NCBI RefSeq assembly: GCF_029868855.1
Contig: NZ_JARWOV010000040.1
Location: forward strand, 1 to 61,672
DNA from: Nocardia carnea
GTDB lineage: Bacteria; Actinomycetota; Actinomycetes; Mycobacteriales; Mycobacteriaceae
Direction of reading: 5' to 3'
Length of the DNA: 61,672 bases
The position numbers and the translations under genes were made by a program. Of the stretch, positions 56,121-61,672 are shown one piece after another. The notes beneath the pieces are model-generated. The model saw only the letters and a list, made by a program, of their open reading frames with translations. It was not told where the DNA came from and ran no database searches. Position 1 is the first letter of the stretch, and every line of letters begins with the position of its first letter.

Positions 56121-56366
56121 ATCGACCTCTCTCTACACGAAATGAACAAGACGAACGAAGTGTGAGTCGGATCACTCAGCGTAGAACGTCGCCGCGTGGT
56201 GGGCAATGTCGTGACACCGTGCACGGCAACGTACTTCGCATCGTTGCGCTGCGGAGCGGGTGCTGTGCTGCGGTAGGTGCCCCTGGGCGGGCCGCGGAAA
56301 GCTGTGCCGGTCAACCCGATTCGAGAAGTACGCTACCGCAGCGCGGCTCGGCCGCACCCGGACCGG
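56121..56366. other. Spacer between the two methyltransferase genes
   Basis: About 245 nt with no gene. It probably contains a separate promoter for copy 1; no motif was resolved. Confidence 0.3.
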
Positions 56367-57251
56367 CTACCCGTCTCCGTCGATACTGTGCAGCCGCACA
56401 GCGGGAGCGCCGGGTTTGTACCCGACCCCGCCGATCACGACCCGTTCCTCCGGCAGCCGCTGCCGGGTGGGCGGTCCCGACGGCCACCAATCCTCGAGCT
56501 CGGTGAACCCCGGCGGTATGAGCTCCAGGCCCTCGAAGTATTCGAGCTGCTGTTCCCGGGTGCGATACCACCCCGAGCCCAGCCCCATTTCGGTGAAGGC
56601 TCGCTCGAGTTTTTTCGCGAGTGCGTGGAGTTCGGGGTTCTCGTCGGCCGGATCCCAGAAATTGGTGATCGCGACATACGATCCGGCCGGTAGCCGGGAA
56701 ATGTATTCACGCATGACCCCCGGCGGGTCGAGGTCGTCGTCGAGGTGGTGCAGCAGCCCGCACAGGATGATTGCGATCGGCCGGTCCGGATCGAGGTACT
56801 GCAGAACGTTCTTGTTCTCCAGCAGAGTGCCCTTTTCGAGGACGTCGCCGGAGACGAAATGGGTGTTCTCGTTCTGCTCGAGCAGGACTCGTCCGTGCGC
56901 GTTGCACACCGGATCGTTGTCGACGTAGACAACCTTGGCTTCCGGATTCTCCTGCTGCGCGATCTGATGAGTGTTGCCCACGGTCGGCAGTCCGGCGCCG
57001 ATATCGAGGAACTGGTCGATTCCGGCCGGCCCGGCCAGGTATCTGACGACCCGATGCAGCCAGCGCCGGTTCATCCGGGAGACATCGCCCTGCCGCGGGG
57101 CGTATTCCAGGATCTGCTCGAACGCCGCACGGTCGACGTCGTAGTTGTCCTTGCCGCCGAGGCTGTAGTCGTAGACGCGGGCGATACTCGGCCGGGTGGT
57201 GTCCACCCCGACCGGTGCGCGAACCCCCGTCCGAGGAGCCGGTTCGGCCAT
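56367..57251 (-). CDS. SAM-dependent methyltransferase, PF04672 (DUF574) type, copy 2
   Basis: A 294-residue paralogue of copy 1 with the same blocks: GVDTTRPSIARVYDYSLGG, NRRWLHRVVRYLAG, FLDIGAGLPT, VYVDNDPVCNAHGR and GSGWYRTREQQLEYFEGLEL. It is longer at the C-terminus by about 14 residues. ATG at 57251 is preceded by AGAGAGG; an earlier ATG (57269) would add six residues. It is a tandem duplication with clear divergence, so both copies are probably functional. A DUF5753 regulator lies 1.2 kb away, a combination common in actinomycetes. Confidence 0.9.
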   Translation of the reverse strand: MAEPAPRTGVRAPVGVDTTRPSIARVYDYSLGGKDNYDVDRAAFEQILEYAPRQGDVSRMNRRWLHRVVRYLAGPAGIDQFLDIGAGLPTVGNTHQIAQQENPEAKVVYVDNDPVCNAHGRVLLEQNENTHFVSGDVLEKGTLLENKNVLQYLDPDRPIAIILCGLLHHLDDDLDPPGVMREYISRLPAGSYVAITNFWDPADENPELHALAKKLERAFTEMGLGSGWYRTREQQLEYFEGLELIPPGFTELEDWWPSGPPTRQRLPEERVVIGGVGYKPGAPAVRLHSIDGDG

Positions 57252-57318
57252 GAAAACCTCTCTCTGCATTATCGATCGAACAGCGTGATGGTAGGACCGT
57301 GCGGCAGCGGGCGTGCGC

Positions 57319-57774
57319 TCAGGCTCCGTTACCGCGTTCGAGTACCTTGCCCGGCAGCCAGCCGCCCCCCAGGTGGGTGACCCGCCACCAGTCGATATCG
57401 ATGACGATCGCGGTGACGGGAGCGGCGAAGAACGGTTCGACCTGTGGTTCTTTACGCAGCAGTGCCTGGAATGTCTCGTCGCGCTCGCTGTCGTCGCGCA
57501 GGGTCACCGTGCCGAGGCCCTGCGCGAACGGATCGGCGATACCGCCCGGCACGACCTTCACCCCTACGTTGGGGTTGGCCCTGAGCTGATCCAGCGTGCG
57601 TCCGCTGTTCTCGAGGATGAGTGTGAGGCGGAAGAGGTCTTCGTCGAGGTTGGCGAAGAACGCGCTGGTCGCCCAGTTGACACCGTCTTTGGAGGTCGCG
57701 AGGTCGATCCTGGAATGGGTGAGGACCTCGGTCAGTTTCTTGCGGATCTCGATGGCGGTGGCTTCGTCGGACAT
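57319..57774 (-). CDS. Pyridoxamine 5'-phosphate oxidase-like (split-barrel flavin/F420) protein
   Basis: A 151-residue split-barrel protein of the PPOX superfamily, binding FMN, F420 or haem in characterised members. Seen are IDLATSKDGVNWATSAFFAN, FRLTLILENSGRTLDQLRANPNVGVKVVPGG (the strand-helix around the cofactor phosphate site), GLGTVTLRDDSER and AIVIDIDWWRVTHLGGGW at the C-terminus. The substrate is unknown. ATG at 57774 has a consensus GGAGGACC upstream. It ends 67 nt before methyltransferase copy 2, so the three minus-strand genes could be one transcript. Confidence 0.82.
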   Translation of the reverse strand: MSDEATAIEIRKKLTEVLTHSRIDLATSKDGVNWATSAFFANLDEDLFRLTLILENSGRTLDQLRANPNVGVKVVPGGIADPFAQGLGTVTLRDDSERDETFQALLRKEPQVEPFFAAPVTAIVIDIDWWRVTHLGGGWLPGKVLERGNGA

Positions 57775-58467
57775 ACGGTCCTCCAGTTTTCTCGGTGTGC
57801 CAGGTGGTGATTCGTTCTCGAAATGCCGCTGCGGTCGCGGCGAATCCGGGCCCGGATGGTTGCGCGCGAGCCTAGCGGTCCGTGCCGATGCAGAACAGGC
57901 CGGGACAACTCGGAGACACGACGGGAAGTGCTTGCTGCCCAAAGGCTTACAGATACCGGACACGTTGACTGAGGGGTAGCCGGAGAGCGGATCGGCGGGA
58001 AAGTGCCGGGTCGTTGTCGCCGCCACCGGCCGGTGCCGCTTTCCGGCGCATGAACTCGCGGGGGGTGGCGTTCCCGGACCGGCCGGTCGGTTGTCGCGAT
58101 TCGGGCGGGCGCGCAGTATGCTGGGTACGGCTTCCGCAGTACCCGCACCTGCTTCCGGTGCCCTCATCGGTGTCATCTCCCCAGGTCTTCGTGGTTGTGA
58201 GGCCGGATCGTCGTGTCGTGGGGGAGTTTACGCAAACAATCCCGATACCGCGCGTGAACTTGCGAGAAGCTACGGATATGCGGCGCTGTAGAATTCGAGC
58301 CGAGGTGCACGGCAGCGGGTTGCCGTGCAGATGCCGGATCCGCCCGACGCGGGCGCGTTACCGAAATTTTGTCCCTACCACGGAGTAGGATCGCCTGCCG
58401 ACCGGTGCGGTTCGTCGGTGGCGGGCGCCGTACGATGCAGCACAGCACGAACTGGCCAGAGGCGATC
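57775..58467. other. Gene-poor 690-nt region with a strong hairpin
   Basis: Between the divergent PPOX and XRE genes. Open frames of 60-125 codons exist on both strands but have no ribosome-binding site or recognisable protein pattern. A perfect 9-bp hairpin lies at 58306-58329 and a 5-bp inverted repeat (CCTAC/GTAGG) at 58374-58389, about 80 nt before the XRE start. An ncRNA or long leader is possible but unsupported. Confidence 0.35.
58306..58329. terminator. Isolated perfect hairpin
   Basis: Arms TGCACGGCA and TGCCGTGCA with a six-base loop, about 140 nt upstream of the XRE gene. No gene ends nearby, so it may terminate an unannotated short transcript or be a leader structure. Confidence 0.35.
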
Positions 58468-59361
58468 ATGACTAACGAGCAGGACGATTCCGATCTCCCG
58501 GATAAGGCAGAAGCCGACCGCGGGCCTACCGTATTGCGTATATCGCTGGGTAGCCGGCTGCGGCAGCTGCGTGAGGCGTGCGGCATCAGCCGCGAGGACG
58601 CCGGGGAACATATCCGTGGTTCGCACGCCAAGATCAGCCGCCTCGAATTGGGTCGCACCCGGTTCCGGGAACGCGATCTGCTGGATCTGCTGAAGCTCTA
58701 CGGTGTCGACGATCCGGAGAAGCTTTCCGTCTATCTGGAGTTGATGAAGAAGGCGAACGATCCGGGCTGGTGGCAACCGTTCAACGATCTGCTGCCGCCG
58801 TGGTTCGAAACCTATATCGGCCTCGAACAGGCCGCGACCACGATCCGCACCTATGAGGCGCAGTTCGTCCCCGGCCTGCTGCAGACCGAGGCCTATGCGC
58901 GTTCTGTGATCAAACTGTTCAACGAGGAGGACACCGAACGCCGGGTGGGGGTGCGGATGCGGCGTCAGGAGATCCTCAGCCGCGCCTCGGCCCCCACACT
59001 GTGGGCGGTGGTGGACGAGAACGCGCTCCGCCGCCCGGTCGGTGGGTACCCGGTGTTGCGCGACCAGATCGAACACCTGATCGCCGTTTCCGACCGGCCG
59101 AATGTGAAGATCCAGGTGCTGCCCTACGAGGTGGGTGGGCATCCCGCCGCGGGCGGTTCGTTCAGCATTCTGCGCTTCCCGGAGCCCGAGCTGCCGGACA
59201 TGGTCTATATGGAACAGCTGACCACCTCGCACTACCTCGAGAAGAAGCACGAGGTGGAGGTGTATATGACGGTGATGAACAAGCTCAGTGTCATCGCACC
59301 CACTCCGGGGGAGAGTCGCGACCATCTGCGCCGGGTACTCGGCGAGCTGCCCGACAAGTAG
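58468..59361 (+). CDS. XRE-family regulator with DUF5753 domain
   Basis: A 297-residue actinobacterial regulator of the WhiJ-like group. The N-terminal HTH (about 27-80) contains SLGSRLRQLREACGISREDAGEHIRGSHAKISRLELGR. The DUF5753 domain (about 105-290) has the signature WFETYIGLEQAATTIRTYEAQFVPGLLQTEAYAR, VVDENALRRPVGG and VLPYEVGGHPAAGGSFSILRF. Such regulators usually work with a small DUF397 partner encoded alongside; none is recognisable here. ATG at 58468 follows AGAGGCG; an ATG at 58435 is a weaker alternative. Confidence 0.92.
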   Translation: MTNEQDDSDLPDKAEADRGPTVLRISLGSRLRQLREACGISREDAGEHIRGSHAKISRLELGRTRFRERDLLDLLKLYGVDDPEKLSVYLELMKKANDPGWWQPFNDLLPPWFETYIGLEQAATTIRTYEAQFVPGLLQTEAYARSVIKLFNEEDTERRVGVRMRRQEILSRASAPTLWAVVDENALRRPVGGYPVLRDQIEHLIAVSDRPNVKIQVLPYEVGGHPAAGGSFSILRFPEPELPDMVYMEQLTTSHYLEKKHEVEVYMTVMNKLSVIAPTPGESRDHLRRVLGELPDK

Positions 59362-59667
59362 GGTCGTGCTACGCCTGCGGGAGGCACCGGCGGCGGAGTT
59401 ATCCGGGTGGGGGAGTGCCTGAAGGCGTTGATCCGCAAGGCCTTCACGCAATATCGGTAGTGCGTCCAGGTGCCTGTGAAGGCAACTCGCTCCGGGGGCT
59501 GTGTGCTGGGAATCCGGACCCAGCGAGGACCTTCCAGAAATAATGCTCATACGTAGATATGCGCATGGAAATATATATCGCCACACCCACTCCTGATTCC
59601 CAACACGCAAGCCGCACCACACAAGACCGAAAAGAATCAAGGACGTGCTTGATGGTAGGAAGGGTGC
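59362..59667. other. Intergenic region with an AT-rich segment
   Basis: About 305 nt. The first half has ordinary composition. From about 59535 to 59650 the sequence is markedly AT-richer (runs such as GAAATATATATCG and AAAAGAATCAAGG) than anything else in the window. It probably includes the promoter of the M20 peptidase gene. A 39-codon frame (59565-59684) exists but runs into the peptidase gene and is not considered real. Confidence 0.45.
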
Positions 59668-61026
59668 GTGGCCGCGACAGGTGATAACTCTGGCTCCGCT
59701 CGTTCCCGTGCCGTGTCGGAGGTGGTGGAGCTGGTCAGTTCGCTGATCCGTTTCGACACCTCGAACACGGGCGACCCGGCGACCACCAAGGGGGAGCGCG
59801 AGTGTGCCGAGTGGGTCGTCCGGCAGTTGGAAGATGCCGGTTACACGACGGAATATGTGGAATCCGGTGCGCCCGGCCGAGGCAATGTCTTCGCGCGGCT
59901 GCCAGGGGCCGATTCGAGCCGCGGCGCGTTGCTGTTGCACGGGCACCTCGATGTGGTGCCGGCCGAGGCGGCCGATTGGAGTGTGCACCCCTTCTCCGGT
60001 GCGGTACAGGACGGGTACGTCTGGGGCCGCGGGGCCATCGATATGAAAGATATGGTCGGGATGATGCTGGCGATCGCCCGCCAGTTCAAGATCGAGGGCA
60101 CCGTGCCGCCACGCGATCTGGTGTTCGCGTTCCTGGCCGACGAGGAGAACGGCGGGAAATGGGGGTCGCAGTGGCTGGTCGAGCACCGGCCCGATCTTTT
60201 CGCCGGAATCACCGAGGCGGTGGGCGAAGTCGGCGGTTTCTCCCTGACGGTGCCCCGTCCCGACGGCGGCGAACGCCGGCTCTACCTGGTGGAGACCGCG
60301 GAAAAAGGACTGGGCTGGATGCGGTTGCGGGCCAAGGCCCGGGCCGGGCACGGGTCGTTCCTGCACGAGGACAACGCGGTGACCATCCTGGCCGCGGCAG
60401 TGGCTCGGCTGGGGACGCATACCTTCCCGCTCGTGCTGTCCGATTCCGTGGCCGAGTTCCTCGCGGCGGTATCGGAGGAAACCGGGCTCGCGTTCGACCC
60501 GGGCAGTAAGGATATCGAGGGCACGCTGGCGAAGCTGGGCTCGATATCCAGAATCATCGGTGCCACCCTGCGCGATACGGCCAACCCGACGATGCTGAAC
60601 GCCGGATACAAGGCGAATGTGATCCCGCAGACCGCGGAGGCGGTGGTGGACTGCCGGGTGGTGCCCGGTCGTCTGGCCGAGTTCGAACGCGAAGTGGACG
60701 AGCTGATCGGCCCGGATGTGGAGCGCGAATGGGTCACGAAACTCGATTCCTACGAAACAACTTTCGACGGCCATCTGGTCGACGCGATGAACGAGGCCAT
60801 CCTGGCGCACGATCCACACGGGCGGACGGTGCCGTACATGCTGTCCGGCGGTACCGATGCGAAGGCGTTCGCGCATCTGGGGATCCGGTGCTTCGGATTC
60901 GCGCCGCTGCGGTTGCCGCCGGAACTGGATTTCGCGGCGCTGTTCCACGGCGTCGACGAACGGGTGCCGGTCGATGCCCTCGAATTCGGTACCGATGTCC
61001 TGGAACACTTTCTGTTGCACAGCTGA
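59668..61026 (+). CDS. M20-family metallopeptidase (ArgE/DapE/carboxypeptidase-like)
   Basis: A 452-residue zinc-dependent amidohydrolase/dipeptidase. Metal ligands and catalytic residues are in place: His93 and Asp95 in HGHLDVVPA, Asp125 in GRGAIDMKDM, the Glu pair 159-160 in ADEENGGKWGS, and a late His region around AGHGSFLHEDNA in the dimerisation domain. The length and the following PEBP gene match the M. tuberculosis pair Rv2141c-Rv2140c (from memory). GTG at 59668 has AGGAAGG upstream. The exact substrate is unknown. Confidence 0.9.
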   Translation: MAATGDNSGSARSRAVSEVVELVSSLIRFDTSNTGDPATTKGERECAEWVVRQLEDAGYTTEYVESGAPGRGNVFARLPGADSSRGALLLHGHLDVVPAEAADWSVHPFSGAVQDGYVWGRGAIDMKDMVGMMLAIARQFKIEGTVPPRDLVFAFLADEENGGKWGSQWLVEHRPDLFAGITEAVGEVGGFSLTVPRPDGGERRLYLVETAEKGLGWMRLRAKARAGHGSFLHEDNAVTILAAAVARLGTHTFPLVLSDSVAEFLAAVSEETGLAFDPGSKDIEGTLAKLGSISRIIGATLRDTANPTMLNAGYKANVIPQTAEAVVDCRVVPGRLAEFEREVDELIGPDVEREWVTKLDSYETTFDGHLVDAMNEAILAHDPHGRTVPYMLSGGTDAKAFAHLGIRCFGFAPLRLPPELDFAALFHGVDERVPVDALEFGTDVLEHFLLHS

Positions 61027-61047
61027 TCCGATTCGAGAGAGGTTCTC

Positions 61048-61575
61048 ATGACCTACAACCCCTATGACGCCCTGCCCTCGGTGCCGTCGTTCACCGTGAC
61101 GTCCGCCGACGTGTCCGACGGTGCACCGCTCGGCAACGATCAGGTCAGCGGTGTGTTCGGGGCCGGCGGTAAAGATGTGTCCCCGCAGTTGAGCTGGTCG
61201 GGTTTCCCGGCGGAGACGAAGAGTTTCGCGGTGACGGTGTACGACCCGGACGCGCCGACCGCATCCGGGTTCTGGCACTGGGCGGTGGCGGATATCCCCG
61301 CCTCGGTTACCGAACTGCCCTCCGGTGCGGGCAGTGAGGGTGGCACGCTGCCCGCGGGCGCGGTGATGCTGCGCAACGACGGCGGCTTCGCCGGCTACGT
61401 GGGCGCGGCACCGCCGGCCGGGCACGGTCCGCATCGGTATTTCGTCGTGGTGCACGCGGTGGATGTCGAATCGCTGGGTGTACCGCCCGAAGCCACCCCG
61501 GCCTTCCTCGGGTTCAATCTGTTCTCGCACACTCTGGCGCGGGCGACGCTGGTGGGCACCTACGAACAGCAGTGA
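61048..61575 (+). CDS. YbhB/YbcL-type phosphatidylethanolamine-binding protein (PEBP)
   Basis: A 175-residue cytoplasmic PEBP-family protein, the orthologue of Rv2140c by motif and neighbourhood. It carries the [19 protein letters not shown] and [13 protein letters not shown] (GxHR) signatures of the anion-binding pocket, and a C-terminus [17 protein letters not shown]. Bacterial members bind phosphate-bearing ligands or lipids; the physiological function is unsettled. ATG at 61048, with AGAGAGG upstream and 21 nt after the peptidase stop, so the two are probably co-transcribed. Confidence 0.93.
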   Translation: MTYNPYDALPSVPSFTVTSADVSDGAPLGNDQVSGVFGAGGKDVSPQLSWSGFPAETKSFAVTVYDPDAPTASGFWHWAVADIPASVTELPSGAGSEGGTLPAGAVMLRNDGGFAGYVGAAPPAGHGPHRYFVVVHAVDVESLGVPPEATPAFLGFNLFSHTLARATLVGTYEQQ

Positions 61576-61672
61576 AATGTGAACAGTAGTGGGGGGGCGG
61601 GCGGGGGGGGGGGCGCACCCCAGGTGGGGTGGGGGGGGGGGGGCCGGGGGGGGGGGGGACGGGGCGGGGGCG
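61576..61672. other. Low-quality G-homopolymer end
   Basis: After the PEBP stop the sequence becomes runs of G broken by single C or A. This composition is unlike the rest of the window and typical of dark-cycle poly-G base calling or a collapsed contig end. No biology should be read from it. Confidence 0.8.

Noticed and set aside
59440..59543. A possible DUF397 remnant after the DUF5753 regulator, because Cys/Val/Gly-rich pieces appear in one frame.
   Set aside because: The frame is interrupted by a stop and lacks the WxKSSYS and RDSK signatures of DUF397, so there is no real support.
59565..59684. A 39-codon frame in the AT-rich segment before the M20 gene.
   Set aside because: It has no ribosome-binding site, overlaps the start of the peptidase gene, and has no recognisable protein features.
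61576..61672. G-runs that could be read as G-quadruplex or telomere-like DNA.
   Set aside because: The pattern is almost pure G with sporadic other bases at the very end of the window, as expected from base-calling or assembly artefact.

Overview
The window is high-G+C DNA from a mycolic-acid actinomycete, most probably Nocardia or a close relative in the Mycobacteriales. The grounds are: fabG1(mabA)-inhA-hemH at the left edge, the methylmalonyl-CoA mutase pair with its MeaB chaperone, two Ag85-type mycolyltransferases, a Mas-like polyketide synthase beside a PapA-type acyltransferase, and an Lsr2-family protein. No tRNA, rRNA, CRISPR array, insertion sequence or phage gene was recognised.

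Left third (1-18 kb). The gene order broadly follows the M. tuberculosis Rv1483-Rv1496 region as I remember it: fabG1, inhA, hemH, conserved hypotheticals on the minus strand, an NfeD-like and an SPFH membrane protein, a TVP38/VTT membrane protein, mutA, mutB and meaB. Two differences stand out. A three-gene operon (sugar-binding lipoprotein, a permease with both transmembrane halves in one chain, and a membrane-anchored TPR-like protein, with no ATPase) sits between the SPFH gene and the VTT gene. No mazEF pair lies between mutB and meaB.

Middle (18-36 kb). This part is a mosaic of metabolic genes. It holds an amidohydrolase with a nucleoside hydrolase, an MHYT sensor, a sirtuin, a YjbQ protein, a Gfo/Idh/MocA oxidoreductase and a molybdopterin oxidoreductase. 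It also holds a TetR gene divergent from an MpaB-type oxygenase with a perfect inverted repeat between them, a D-aminoacylase-like amidohydrolase, 6-phosphogluconate dehydrogenase, a secreted mycolyltransferase-like esterase and an FtsX-type permease without its ATPase.

Envelope-lipid locus (36.4-47.4 kb, minus strand). A 2295-residue KS-AT-DH-ER-KR-ACP synthase is followed, with a 4-nt overlap, by an MFS exporter and then a PapA-like acyltransferase. An Ag85-type mycolyltransferase lies just upstream. This looks like a unit for making, esterifying and exporting a methyl-branched or polyketide-decorated envelope lipid. The synthase carries an unusual tail of about 180 low-complexity residues after its ACP.

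Right third (47.7-61.6 kb). Here are an SRPBCC protein with a coupled 18-codon leader, several membrane proteins of unknown role, a secreted lipase, a MarR-MFS drug-efflux pair, an alpha/beta hydrolase and an lsr2 paralogue. Next come two tandem PF04672-type methyltransferases near a DUF5753 XRE regulator, a PPOX protein, and an M20 peptidase-PEBP pair that matches Rv2141c-Rv2140c. The last ~95 bases are G-homopolymers and look like poor sequence at a contig end.

Starts are chosen from ribosome-binding sites and family lengths. Functions are inferred from motifs and remembered family knowledge only; no database was searched.
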